DNA of 64,000 nucleotides from Synechococcus sp. M16.1 (GTDB lineage Bacteria > Cyanobacteriota > Cyanobacteriia > PCC-6307 > Cyanobiaceae): positions 1,426,001 to 1,490,000 of the forward strand of contig NZ_CP047954.1 in assembly GCF_014279895.1 (NCBI RefSeq). The letters are read 5' to 3'. A model generated the notes under the pieces. It worked only from the letters and a program-made list of their open reading frames with translations, searched no databases and was not told where the DNA came from. How positions within the stretch are numbered: position 1 is the stretch's first letter; the number at the start of each line of letters is the position of its first letter. Positions 13,956 through 24,617 of this stretch are shown here, in pieces. The position numbers and the translations under genes are program-made.

Positions 13956-16548
13956 GCAACTGCACCACCTCAGCGGTGTTCGCCGACAAAGGCTTGGCGG
14001 CCAGCTGGTCGATGGCCTGACGCATGACCATTTGACGCTCGGTGCCGTAACTGCCGCAGCGACTAAACACCTTGGCCATCCGTGATGCGGTGATCGGATT
14101 GCGGGAGTCGACCGCTGCGATCTGCTCCGCCATGAACCGGTAGCCACTGCCATCGATGGCGTGAAATGCCTGAACATTGGCGGTGAATCCACCGAGAACA
14201 GCGCGAAGGGAATTGGGCGCCAGGGGATCGAAGCGCGGGTGCTCCAGCAGCTGTTGAACCCGCTCCAACGCGTTGGACCTGAGGGCCGATGCCTCCATCG
14301 CGAACCAGGCATCCAGGATCACGGGCTTGTCTTGCCAACGCTCGTAGAACAGCGCCATCGCCTGCTCACGCTCGGCGCTTTCCTCCGGCAGCAAGGCCCG
14401 CAGGGCTCCCCGTGCCAGGGTCATCGAGGGGCCGGAAACAGCAGCCAATGCCTCCGCTTGAACCGTGGCATCACCAGCCGCGGCAAGCCAGCGCCAGGCC
14501 AAGGCGGTCAGGGCCCGGCCACCCTGACCCGCCGGCCAAGCCAGGGTCCAGTCAGCCCGGGCCAGCTCCAGCAGTCGACGCAGGGATGACTGCAATTGAA
14601 CGCCCATCTCATGGGTCCACGCCCGGAAGGCTTGATCCAGCGCCAGCGGATCCACCGAGGATTGCAACGCCTCCAGTTCCGCCATGCCCGGCAGCGCCAG
14701 CAGCGCCGCCAGATCCATGCCATCACCACCGTCGTAGGCACAGATCCGCTGATCGAGGGCCTGGATCAGCGCCGCTTCCACGGCAGGCTTCGGCTGGTTT
14801 TCAGCCCGCGCCAACAGCACCTGGCGTGCCAGGCGCTGGGCCGCATCCCAGCGGCAGAACGGGTCATCATCGGAAGCCAACAGCTGCAGGCACTCCTCCA
14901 GCGGCTGCTCGAGACGCACGTGCACCGGGGCCGAGAAGCGGCGCAGCACCGAAAGGGCAGGGGGGGTGTCGCCGGGCTCGCCCTGCAGGGTGATGCTGGC
15001 GCGCTCAGCCTCCATCACCAGAAGCTGCTCCTCACCAACACGGCCTTGCTCACCCACCAGGGCCATGGCAACCGGCAGCACCAGGGGCTGTTTGTCCGCC
15101 TGCCCCGGCGTCGGAGGCGTCGCCTGGTGCAACTCCACCGTGAGCTCACCCGATTCGGGGTTCCACTGCCGATCAATGCTGAGTTCCGGAGTTCCTGCCT
15201 GGTGGTACCAGCGCTTGAAGCGTTCCAGATCAAAGCCCAGCGGCTCGCCCTGCCTGGTGGCGCCATCGGCGATCGATTGAACGAAGTCTTCCGTCGTGGC
15301 GGCCGTGCCATCAAAACGTTGCACGTACACCTCCATTCCCTTCATGAACCGCTCGGGTCCCAGCAGGGTGCGCAGCATGCGGATCAATTCCGCACCTTTT
15401 TCATAGATGGTTGTTGTGTAGAAGTTGTCGATCGCCTGGTATTCCGCTGGCTTCACCGGGTGGGCCGTTGGGCCAGCATCCTCACGGAATTGGGTGTTGC
15501 GCAACATCGCCACATCCTCAATGCGCTTCACCGCCTCCGAATGGAGATCTGCGGTGAAGCACTGATCACGGAACACCGTCAGGCCTTCTTTGAGCGACAG
15601 CTGGAACCAATCCCGGCAGGTGATTCGATTTCCGCTCCAGTTGTGGAAGTATTCATGGGCAATCACACTTTCGATGCGTTCAAGTTCTGCATCGGTGGCC
15701 GTTTCCGCATCAGCCAGAACAAGCTTTGAGTTGAAAATATTCAGACTCTTGTTTTCCATCGCGCCCATGTTGAAATGTCGGACGGCTACGATGTTGTATT
15801 CATCCAGGTCGTATTCAAGGTTGTAAACCGATTCATCCCATTGCATGGATCGTTTCAACGAAGCCATGGCATGGGCTGTGAAGGGTTCATCCCCCTCCTC
15901 CACATGCAAGCGCAGGGTGACCTGCCGGCCCGACGCCGTTGTGTAGTGATCACGAATCTCCCTGAGGTCTCCGGCCACCAGGGCGAACAGATAGGAGGGC
16001 TTGGGGAAGGGGTCATCCCACGTGACCGCATGACGATCAGCGCCGACGGATTCCTCCTGAACCGCATTGCCATTGCTCAACAGCACAGGGCAGCTGCTGC
16101 GGCTGGCCTCAATCCGCACCTGCCAGCGGCTCAGCACATCCGGACGATCAGGGTGCAGGCTGATGCGCCGGAATCCCTCGGCCTCGCACTGGGTACTCAG
16201 CAGACCACCACTGGCGTACAAGCCTTCGAGCGAACTGTTGGAGTAGGGATCCAGACGGCAACGGGTTTCCAGCACAAACGGCTGGTCGGGCACGTTGGGG
16301 ATGGTGAGACGTCCGTCGGCAAAGCTGTATTCCTCTGGCGACAACGGCGCCTGGTCAATCACCAGGGATTCGATCGCCAGATCAACGCCGCACAGCACCA
16401 AGGGCTCTCCAGGCCGACGCGGTTCAAGGCTGAGCCTGGAGGCAACGACGACATGGTCGTCCTGGATGTTCACGTCCAGGACGATGGAAGGGAGTTCAAA
16501 GCCCCACGGCGTGTAGTCCGCCAGACGAATCGAAGCAGCTGCAGTCAT
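13945..16548 (-). CDS. pepN: Aminopeptidase N (M1 family)
   Basis: The 867-residue length is typical of bacterial PepN. It carries the substrate-binding GAMEN (262-266), the zinc motif HEYFH (298-302) and the second glutamate ligand E321 in LKEGLTVF. The N-terminal beta domain and C-terminal helical domain account for the rest. The enzyme removes N-terminal residues from peptides in the cytoplasm. There is no signal peptide. It stands alone, with an AT-rich block on its 5' side. Confidence 0.96.
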   Translation of the reverse strand: MTAAASIRLADYTPWGFELPSIVLDVNIQDDHVVVASRLSLEPRRPGEPLVLCGVDLAIESLVIDQAPLSPEEYSFADGRLTIPNVPDQPFVLETRCRLDPYSNSSLEGLYASGGLLSTQCEAEGFRRISLHPDRPDVLSRWQVRIEASRSSCPVLLSNGNAVQEESVGADRHAVTWDDPFPKPSYLFALVAGDLREIRDHYTTASGRQVTLRLHVEEGDEPFTAHAMASLKRSMQWDESVYNLEYDLDEYNIVAVRHFNMGAMENKSLNIFNSKLVLADAETATDAELERIESVIAHEYFHNWSGNRITCRDWFQLSLKEGLTVFRDQCFTADLHSEAVKRIEDVAMLRNTQFREDAGPTAHPVKPAEYQAIDNFYTTTIYEKGAELIRMLRTLLGPERFMKGMEVYVQRFDGTAATTEDFVQSIADGATRQGEPLGFDLERFKRWYHQAGTPELSIDRQWNPESGELTVELHQATPPTPGQADKQPLVLPVAMALVGEQGRVGEEQLLVMEAERASITLQGEPGDTPPALSVLRRFSAPVHVRLEQPLEECLQLLASDDDPFCRWDAAQRLARQVLLARAENQPKPAVEAALIQALDQRICAYDGGDGMDLAALLALPGMAELEALQSSVDPLALDQAFRAWTHEMGVQLQSSLRRLLELARADWTLAWPAGQGGRALTALAWRWLAAAGDATVQAEALAAVSGPSMTLARGALRALLPEESAEREQAMALFYERWQDKPVILDAWFAMEASALRSNALERVQQLLEHPRFDPLAPNSLRAVLGGFTANVQAFHAIDGSGYRFMAEQIAAVDSRNPITASRMAKVFSRCGSYGTERQMVMRQAIDQLAAKPLSANTAEVVQLLTT

Positions 16549-16790
16549 GGCCGAACCACGCGAGGACCGAACGATCCTGACGGATGAGCCTCAAAACCGG
16601 TGAGTATCAAATCAATAAAAGAGCCCTAAGCAACAAGTGACCTAATTATTTAAAGTAATTTCGAAAACACCAAGCGAAACAATGTACGAAAGGCTCAAAA
16701 AGCAAAATATTAAAAATTAAATACTACTAGAAACAAGACAATCAGCGATGCTTAGCCAAGCAGCAAACTCTCTCAAGCAAGCCATAAGCA

Positions 16791-17234
16791 TCACTTTTTC
16801 TTCATCTTTTCAAAGGCGCTCTTAACTTGTTTTTGCACATCCTCAGGAACGAACTCTGGACAGGTAGCCATCGCTCTCAAAAGAATCTGCTGCTCAGCAC
16901 CCATAACCAGCTCTTTATCGCTTAAAGGTTTTTTATTTTTCAGATCAGCTATTTTGCCATCATGAACATTCTTCAAAAGGCCTGCATAAACCTCAACTGG
17001 AATTGACAAAGAATTGGGCCACTCCACCCCTTTTGCAGAGGCCGTACAGAAAGTGGATACACCAATACTTGAATAAAGAAAAGTTTCTTTATTCGTTGCT
17101 GGAGCAGCAGCAACTTTCTGAGCTTGCGCAGCTCCATCGCAAACGGACAATAAAGAAAGAATTGCTGATGCAGCAGCAGCTTTGAGTGCTATGCGATTGA
17201 AAGCCAAGACGTCTGGGCTGATCTGTTCACACAT
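16791..17234 (-). CDS. Secreted hypothetical protein in an AT-rich block
   Basis: From the ATG at 17234 there are 147 residues (a TTG at 17258 would add eight). The N-terminal region contains a hydrophobic export signal (ALKAAAASAILSLLSV) ending near CDGAAQAQ. The mature part has two further cysteines (STFCTAS and ATCPEF) and a Lys-rich helical end (VQKQVKSAFEKMKKK). Base composition is visibly more AT-rich than flanking genes, suggesting recent arrival or weak constraint. Function unknown. Confidence 0.6.
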   Translation of the reverse strand: MCEQISPDVLAFNRIALKAAAASAILSLLSVCDGAAQAQKVAAAPATNKETFLYSSIGVSTFCTASAKGVEWPNSLSIPVEVYAGLLKNVHDGKIADLKNKKPLSDKELVMGAEQQILLRAMATCPEFVPEDVQKQVKSAFEKMKKK

Positions 17235-17258
17235 TTTTACCGAGGAAAGCAAGCTCAA

Positions 17259-17604
17259 GCTTGTGGGGTGGGCCAGTTAGAAAACTTTTATTACCTCAGC
17301 CGTGACGCACAAAATCACCTTTCGGCGCAGGAGAACCAAAAACCCGCACCACTTCGGAAGCAACAGCACAGGCTGCTGTCGGCCTCGAGCGTTGAATATC
17401 ACCACTAGGCCAATACAAGAGATAAAGGCCTGCTCAGAAAGTTAACGCGGAGGAGCCGACATCAAAAACGACTAACCCCGCTTGAGCCCATAGCAGATCA
17501 GAACAACTTCGACCACACCACTGCTCCCTAACTCAGTTGTCAACACCAAAAAGTGGCTAGAAGGTTTAGCCCCTATTGGGAAATTCAAATATCCAATACA
17601 CAGA
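17259..17604. other. Intergenic stretch, no gene seen
   Basis: About 350 bases between the AT-rich secreted-protein gene and the lyase-like gene. Both strands lack a convincing frame, tRNA-like T-loop or strong terminator. It presumably holds the promoter of the minus-strand gene ending at 16791. A short CAAGCTTG palindrome lies near its left end. I see nothing else in it. Confidence 0.5.
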
Positions 17605-18192
17605 TCAGTCGTCCTCGATCAGTGGCAGGGGATCGGACATTCGAATCTCATGGTGGTGCTCAACGATCGAGAGATCACCGTTCTCCCAGCTGTAGATGGC
17701 GCGGTAGCGGTAGCGATCCTGATCGACAAGGCGAATGTGCTCAAGGATGTCCCACTGCTGGTAGTGGGATTCCAGGATGGTTTCGTGCTCGTCCACCTGA
17801 CGCAGCCGTGTACGCACCGGGTCTCCCGTCAAATAACCACGACTTCTCTGGAGTTGATGGCCCCACAACGTGGCTTCCATCACGCCACTGCGTTCAAACC
17901 AGGGCTTGCGGGCAAAGAATTCGTCGGAATGCTGGTCCTCCTGGTCAGACCACCAGCTGAAGCGGTAGCGGCTCTCACCCACCTCAGGGTGTGCGAACGC
18001 CTCCATTTTCAGGTTCATGTCCAAGTGGAGAACCTGGTCGTCACTGAAGGTGTATTGCCGCCGGGAACGCCACAACCCCAGATTGCGGCTGAACCAGCGG
18101 CGCAGGTTGCTATCCACCTGAATCGAAGGCTGGGCAGCCACTCCGCCGGGAACGGTCAGAGGAACACGGTTTTGCGCAGAAAAAAGCGACAT
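17605..18192 (-). CDS. Calycin-like protein, possibly a CpcS/CpeS-type phycobilin lyase relative
   Basis: Starts at the ATG at 18192 (195 residues). It is rich in Arg, Trp, Tyr and His with alternating strands (WRSRRQYTFSDDQVLHLDM, SRYRFSWWSDQ, RYRYRAIYSWENGDLSIVEH), as expected for a beta-barrel of the lipocalin type used by chromophore lyases. The resemblance is in pattern only, and I cannot point to a diagnostic residue. If it is a lyase it would attach phycobilins to phycobiliproteins. It diverges from sasA. Confidence 0.5.
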   Translation of the reverse strand: MSLFSAQNRVPLTVPGGVAAQPSIQVDSNLRRWFSRNLGLWRSRRQYTFSDDQVLHLDMNLKMEAFAHPEVGESRYRFSWWSDQEDQHSDEFFARKPWFERSGVMEATLWGHQLQRSRGYLTGDPVRTRLRQVDEHETILESHYQQWDILEHIRLVDQDRYRYRAIYSWENGDLSIVEHHHEIRMSDPLPLIEDD

Positions 18193-18299
18193 GGACCGCG
18201 TCAATGACGCAACGGAGTGTTCCTGTTCGTCTTAGCGCTGCTGGCGGCGCAGTCAAAAACCCATAAGGTGAGCGTCGGTTTTGCTGTCTTGCAGTCCGC

Positions 18300-19451
18300 G
18301 TGGTCAAGGACGCTCCCAAGACACGGCAAACCCTGAAGCTGTTGCTGGTGGCTGCTCGACATCACCTGTCGGGTCAGGACCTCCGATCGCTGGTGCAGTT
18401 CCTGGAACGGGAGGACCTGGGCTTCGAAGTCACCCTGCAAGTAGCCGATCCCGCCCAGCAACCCGAACTGCTTGAGCTGCATCGCCTCGTGGTGACGCCA
18501 GCGCTGATCAAATTGGCGCCCAACCCCAAGCAGGTGTTCGCGGGAAGCAACATCCTTCAGCAACTCAAAGGATGGGTGCCCCGCTGGAAACAGGATGGGG
18601 TGGTGAGCGGCCTTGGCCTCAGCCTCAGGCCCACCGAACTTGATGGCAGTCGCACCCAGAAGGAACTCCAGCTGGAGGATCAGCTGCTGGTGCTACGCCA
18701 GGAGAACGAAACGCTGATCGATCGCGTCAGCGCCCAGGAACGACTGTTGCGCATGGTGGCCCACGAACTGCGCACCCCACTCACCGCAGCGGCCTTGGCC
18801 CTGCAAAGCCAGAAGCTGGGCCAGATCGACATGGATCGCTTTCAGGATGTGATCACCCGCCGCCTGCAGGAGATGGAGGCGCTGTCGAAGGATTTGCTGG
18901 AGGTGGGCACCACCCGTTGGGAAACCCTGTTCAACCCTCAACGGCTTGACCTCGCCAGCGTTTCAGCCGAAGTGATCCTCGAGCTCGAAAAATTGTGGTT
19001 GGGGCGCAACGTCGAAATCAAAACCGACATTCCCGCTGACCTGCCCAAGGTTTTCGCTGATCAGCGCCGCATGCGCCAGGTGCTGCTGAATCTGCTCGAA
19101 AACGCCCTGAAATACACCAACGACGGCGGGCACATCTCGCTCACGATGCTGCACCGCACCAGCCAGCGTGTGGAGGTGAGCGTTTGTGACAGCGGCCCGG
19201 GCATTCCGGAAACGGAACAGCAGCGAATTTTTCTGGATCGGGTGCGGCTGCCGCAAACCTCCGACCAAACCACCGGTTACGGCGTGGGGCTGTCGGTCTG
19301 CCGCCGCATCGTTGAAGTGCACGGCGGCAAGATCTGGGTGGTGTCGGACCCTGGCGAAGGCGCCTGCTTCACCTTCACGGTGCCGATCTGGCAAGGACAA
19401 GGTGTCGAATGGGGTCAAGCTGTCTTGACGGAGGGTCCGACCAAGCCCTAG
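18300..19451 (+). CDS. sasA: Circadian output histidine kinase SasA
   Basis: A GTG start gives 383 residues. The N-terminal ~100 residues ([38 protein letters not shown]) are the KaiB-like thioredoxin-fold sensor that binds KaiC. A linker helix follows, then the phosphoacceptor H155 in [11 protein letters not shown]. The ATPase motifs come next: N box [10 protein letters not shown]1 DSGPGIP and G2 GYGVGLSV. SasA autophosphorylates on KaiC and passes phosphate to RpaA. It is monocistronic, followed by a tRNA gene. Confidence 0.94.
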   Translation: MVKDAPKTRQTLKLLLVAARHHLSGQDLRSLVQFLEREDLGFEVTLQVADPAQQPELLELHRLVVTPALIKLAPNPKQVFAGSNILQQLKGWVPRWKQDGVVSGLGLSLRPTELDGSRTQKELQLEDQLLVLRQENETLIDRVSAQERLLRMVAHELRTPLTAAALALQSQKLGQIDMDRFQDVITRRLQEMEALSKDLLEVGTTRWETLFNPQRLDLASVSAEVILELEKLWLGRNVEIKTDIPADLPKVFADQRRMRQVLLNLLENALKYTNDGGHISLTMLHRTSQRVEVSVCDSGPGIPETEQQRIFLDRVRLPQTSDQTTGYGVGLSVCRRIVEVHGGKIWVVSDPGEGACFTFTVPIWQGQGVEWGQAVLTEGPTKP

Positions 19452-19498
19452 TGTTCACAAGTGATCAGGAGCACAGACCGCTCGCTGATTACGGCCTC

Positions 19499-19571
19499 GC
19501 CCCCATCGTCTAGAGGCCTAGGACACCTCCCTTTCACGGAGGCGACAGGGGTTCGAATCCCCTTGGGGGTA
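19499..19571 (+). tRNA. trnE: tRNA-Glu (UUC)
   Basis: A 73-nt cloverleaf. The acceptor stem GCCCCCA pairs with TGGGGGT, ending in discriminator A. The anticodon arm CCTCC-CTTTCAC-GGAGG has anticodon TTC, and the T arm is AGGGG-TTCGAAT-CCCCT. CCA is not encoded. In cyanobacteria this tRNA also feeds glutamate into tetrapyrrole synthesis via glutamyl-tRNA reductase. Confidence 0.97.
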
Positions 19572-19696
19572 TGACGTCATCATCAGACTTGTTTTGGTGA
19601 TGAATTGAGTACAAATTCAAGTTTTTGATGCTGCCTTCAGGCCCAGGATCACTGGGTCATCAAAGGCTCCCAAACTGCTGCGCCCTCGCTGCTCGT

Positions 19697-20218
19697 TCAG
19701 CTGTTTCTGCGGTGGGCTTCCTGCACAACGGCGTTGAGGTTGCTGGAGAGATCGTCCCGCAGCCGCTCCTCGATCAGACCGATCGGCATGCCAAGACAGC
19801 CTTGAACCGTCAGCTCATAGAGCAGTGAGCTGCCATCGGGACGCTGACGGATCTGCCAGGACCCTTCAAAACGTCGAAAATCCCCTTTCACCATGCGGAA
19901 CTGCAGCAGTCCGTCCTGGCGGTATTCCGTCAGCTCCAGCTGAACCTGGGCCGAGAAGCGAAGACCCAACAGCTGCTGGCTGCCCACCTGTTGAAGGCGC
20001 ACCGTCTGACCCTGGCGCTGAATCAGCTCACTGGTGCTGAGATTGGGAATGAAACGAGACAGATTCTCGTAGTCCGTCAGCACATCCCAGAGCAGCTGAA
20101 CAGGCAATGGAGATTTGAGTTCAGCGGCCAGACGCCGGGTCCCCTGGGGCAGCCGCTCCATGGTCTGCTCGATCGCAGTCCCTGAATCTGCGGAGGTTTC
20201 AAGCCCTCGTCCAAACAT
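19697..20218 (-). CDS. SRPBCC (START/cyclase-like) family protein
   Basis: From the ATG at 20218, 173 residues. The helix-grip pattern is clear: LPVQLLWDVLTDYENLSRFIPNL (the standard DYExxxxFIPN stretch), then alternating strands (VRLQQVGSQQ, LRFSAQVQLELTEY, LQFRMVKGDFRRFEGSW) and a long C-terminal helix (IEERLRDDLSSNLNAV). Members bind hydrophobic ligands in a deep cavity. The ligand is not predictable here. It diverges from petH. Confidence 0.8.
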   Translation of the reverse strand: MFGRGLETSADSGTAIEQTMERLPQGTRRLAAELKSPLPVQLLWDVLTDYENLSRFIPNLSTSELIQRQGQTVRLQQVGSQQLLGLRFSAQVQLELTEYRQDGLLQFRMVKGDFRRFEGSWQIRQRPDGSSLLYELTVQGCLGMPIGLIEERLRDDLSSNLNAVVQEAHRRNS

Positions 20219-20323
20219 TGTCTGGGGGAAAACCAAAAGAGACGCCGAGATGAGGGGCCGAACCCGAGGATCTTAATGAGGTCGCCTGGATCACATCAGA
20301 TTCTGTTCCGAACAGCAACCTTT

Positions 20324-21570
<1,247 letters not shown>

Positions 21571-21607
21571 TCGATCAAACGCTGATCCATCAGCCAACCC
21601 GTTTTCA

Positions 21608-21635
21608 GTCCACCCCTCGGGGTGGACTTTTTTTT
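21608..21635 (+). terminator. Intrinsic terminator after petH
   Basis: GTCCACCC-ctcg-GGGTGGAC (21608-21627) is a perfect 8-bp GC-rich stem with a tetraloop, followed by eight T residues. It separates petH from zwf. Confidence 0.93.
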
Positions 21636-21736
21636 GGGTTGGCAACAAAGGCTGACACCAACACGGAAACAAAGCGGCGAGTCCATGTCTGTTGCCGGTT
21701 CCGTGCCTAAACCATCGTCAGAAGCCTGGACACTCC

Positions 21737-23260
21737 ATGGTTGCCACGATGACGAACCCCCTCAGGGTTGGACTGCGTCAGGAGCGCGTGATCGCGCCGC
21801 AGTGTCTGGTGATCTTCGGCGCCAGTGGTGATCTGACCCACCGCAAGCTGGTGCCAGCCCTGTTTGAACTGTTCAAGCAACGGCGTCTGCCCAGTGAGTT
21901 CGCCCTGCTGGGCTGTGCGCGACGGCCGTGGAGTGACGAGGAGTTCCGCGGAAAGATGGCGGAGGCACTGGCCAGCACGATCGAGGACGATCCCCAGGCC
22001 TGGGAGCAGTTCGTGGGCAAGTTGTTCTACGAGCCGGTCGACCTACAGAACACCGATCACATGCTGAGCCTGCACACCAGGCTCGAGCAGATCGATCAAC
22101 AGTGCGCCACCCGCGGCAACCGCACCTTTTATCTATCCGTCTCCCCCAAGTTCTATGGCAGTGGCTGCCGTTCACTGGCCGACGCTGGCCTGTTGAAGGA
22201 CCCCAAACGCAGCCGGGTGGTGATCGAAAAGCCCTTCGGACGCGACTACGGCAGTGCCCAGGCCCTCAATCGCGTGGTGCAGGCTTGCGGTCAGGAGAAC
22301 CAGATCTTTCGCATCGACCATTACCTGGGCAAGGAAACCGTCCAGAACATCATGGTTCTGCGCTTTGCCAACACGATCTTCGAGCCCATCTGGAACCGCA
22401 ATTACATCTCCAGTGTTCAAATCACCGCCGCTGAAACGGTTGGAGTGGAGGAAAGGGCCGGGTACTACGAATCGGCCGGTGCCCTGCGGGACATGGTGCA
22501 GAACCACCTGACCCAGATGCTGGCGATCACCGCCATGGAACCTCCCGGGCGCTTTGACCCGGAGGCCATCCGCAACGAAAAGGCCAAGGTGCTCCAGGCT
22601 GCCCGCCTGGCCGATGAGCTCGAACCCTGGAACTGCTGCATCCGTGGCCAGTACGGACCCGGTGGTTCCGCGGAATCGCCCCTGGCCGGATACCGCCATG
22701 AACCCGGCGTGGATCCCAACAGCACCACCGAGACCTACGTGGCGATGAAGCTGTTCATCGACAACTGGCGCTGGCAGGGGGTTCCGTTCTATGTGCGCAC
22801 CGGCAAACGGCTGGCCAAGCGCACCAGTGAGGTGGTGCTCACCTTCCGTGAAGCACCGGTGCATCTGTTTGATGCAGCCACCGGAGGCCCCACGGCCAAT
22901 CAGCTGATCCTGCGCATCCAACCGGATGAGGGGGCCGAATTCCGCTTCGAGGTGAAGTCACCCGGATCTGGCATGCGCAGCCGCCCGATCGACATGGAGT
23001 TCTCCTACGACGAATCCTTCGGGGAACCCTCCGATGAGGGCTATGTGCGGCTCCTGGCTGACGCCATGCTCAGCGACCCCACCCTGTTCACCCGCAGCGA
23101 TGAGGTGGAAGCGGCATGGCGGCTCTACACCCCGCTGCTGGAACTGATTGAAGACAGCCCCTGGCAGCTGCCGGTTCATCCCTACGAATCCCGCACCTGG
23201 GGACCGGCCGCCGCGGATGCCCTGCTGGCGAAGGACGGACTGCTCTGGCGACGCCCCTGA
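21737..23260 (+). CDS. zwf: Glucose-6-phosphate 1-dehydrogenase
   Basis: Oxidises glucose-6-phosphate to 6-phosphogluconolactone with NADP+, the entry step of the oxidative pentose phosphate pathway used by cyanobacteria in the dark. The NADP-binding motif GASGDLTHRKL is near the N-terminus, and the active-site signature IDHYLGKE contains the catalytic His region. The ATG at 21737 gives 507 residues beginning MVATMTNPLRVGLRQERV, as in other cyanobacterial Zwf. A cluster with opcA follows. Confidence 0.97.
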   Translation: MVATMTNPLRVGLRQERVIAPQCLVIFGASGDLTHRKLVPALFELFKQRRLPSEFALLGCARRPWSDEEFRGKMAEALASTIEDDPQAWEQFVGKLFYEPVDLQNTDHMLSLHTRLEQIDQQCATRGNRTFYLSVSPKFYGSGCRSLADAGLLKDPKRSRVVIEKPFGRDYGSAQALNRVVQACGQENQIFRIDHYLGKETVQNIMVLRFANTIFEPIWNRNYISSVQITAAETVGVEERAGYYESAGALRDMVQNHLTQMLAITAMEPPGRFDPEAIRNEKAKVLQAARLADELEPWNCCIRGQYGPGGSAESPLAGYRHEPGVDPNSTTETYVAMKLFIDNWRWQGVPFYVRTGKRLAKRTSEVVLTFREAPVHLFDAATGGPTANQLILRIQPDEGAEFRFEVKSPGSGMRSRPIDMEFSYDESFGEPSDEGYVRLLADAMLSDPTLFTRSDEVEAAWRLYTPLLELIEDSPWQLPVHPYESRTWGPAAADALLAKDGLLWRRP

Positions 23261-23316
23261 CCGCGCACGTTCACAGCCCTGTTTCTCAGCTCTCCACGTC
23301 TCGTTTATCCGTCAGC

Positions 23317-24603
23317 ATGTCCCCTCAGCTCACCCTGCAAACCCCGCTCGAACTGGCACCGGCGGAGGTACCCCACTACCTCGAACAGCTCTGGTCCCCC
23401 GAGCAGCAGGGCAGCACGGGCACGGGGGCCAACACCTTCTGCCTGCTGATCTGGCAACCCGCCTGGGCCGAGCAGCAATTGATCCGCAGTGGTCGTTTAT
23501 CAGGCCCCATCACGGGCCAGCAGTCCGCCCCCTTGATTGCTGCGGGACGTCAGGCGGTGCTGGATGCAGACCTCCCGCTGAGCACGCCGCCCCTGGATGG
23601 GGCTGTGGTGAAGGCGGTGGCTGATTTGGAAGGGCAAGCCAACGCCGAAGACCTGCGTGGGCAGTACATCGACCCAGCCCTGAGTGCACTGATGCCCCGG
23701 CGCCTGATCACCCTGGCGCCCACCATCGATGCGGCCCAGCCCCTGGAAACACTCGTGGCCGCCTACTGCCCGCTGCCTGAAGAAGGCGGTGGTACGGCCG
23801 CCTGCGGCGATGTGGTGGTGCTGCGGGGCGGCCATGGCGCCCTGCATGAGGGCTTTTCGATTCTCGACCCCCTGCTGCCGGAATCGATGCCGGCCTGGGT
23901 CTGGTGGAACGGCTGCATCGACGAAGCACCGGAGCTGATGCAACGGCTCACCAGCGCACCACGGCGCCTGATCATCGACACCGCGCTGGGGGATCCACAT
24001 CAGTGCCTTGAGCTTCTACGTCACCGCGTGGAGAGCGGCCAGGCGGTGAACGATCTCAACTGGCTGCGCCTGCGCAGCTGGCGCGAGACCCTGGCCATGG
24101 TGTTCGACCCGCCGCAACGGCGTGATGCCCTGAGCCACATCACCCGTCTCGACATCGACGTTGAGGGCCATCACCCTGCCCAGGGGCTGCTGCTGGCCGC
24201 CTGGATCGCCGATCGACTTGGCTGGACGCTGCTCTCGACCGCTGCGGTCGAAAACGGAACCACCGCCCAGTTCAAGCGCTCCGATGGCACCGAGGTGCGC
24301 TTCCAACTGATGGCCGTGCCAGTCGCTCAGCCCAACGTGCACGCCGGCCAGATGGTGGGGCTGCGGCTGATCGCTGAACCGGAGAACGGCCAGGGCGTGT
24401 GCGTGATTCTCTGCGCTGAATCCGGGGGCTGCATGCGTTTGGAGGGAGGAGGCATGGCCAATCTCGAGCTGCATGAGGAAGTGGTTCCCGTGCAGCACGA
24501 CACCCCTGAAATGGATGTGGCCCGTCTGCTGGGCGGCGGTCACGACAGCACCAATCCCCTGCTGGCCGCTGCGGCTCCGCTGGCTGCCAGGCTGCTGGGC
24601 TGA
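23317..24603 (+). CDS. opcA: Glucose-6-phosphate dehydrogenase assembly/activator protein OpcA
   Basis: 428 residues, 56 bases after zwf on the same strand. OpcA is the allosteric partner needed for active Zwf oligomers in cyanobacteria. Recognition rests on overall sequence (TGTGANTFCLLIWQPAWAEQQL, YIDPALSALMPRRLITLAPT) and on the zwf-opcA pairing. The C-terminal region carries several cysteines (GVCVILCAESGGCMRL), consistent with reported redox control of this complex. Confidence 0.93.
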   Translation: MSPQLTLQTPLELAPAEVPHYLEQLWSPEQQGSTGTGANTFCLLIWQPAWAEQQLIRSGRLSGPITGQQSAPLIAAGRQAVLDADLPLSTPPLDGAVVKAVADLEGQANAEDLRGQYIDPALSALMPRRLITLAPTIDAAQPLETLVAAYCPLPEEGGGTAACGDVVVLRGGHGALHEGFSILDPLLPESMPAWVWWNGCIDEAPELMQRLTSAPRRLIIDTALGDPHQCLELLRHRVESGQAVNDLNWLRLRSWRETLAMVFDPPQRRDALSHITRLDIDVEGHHPAQGLLLAAWIADRLGWTLLSTAAVENGTTAQFKRSDGTEVRFQLMAVPVAQPNVHAGQMVGLRLIAEPENGQGVCVILCAESGGCMRLEGGGMANLELHEEVVPVQHDTPEMDVARLLGGGHDSTNPLLAAAAPLAARLLG

Positions 24604-24617
24604 TCCGCATCTGAGCC

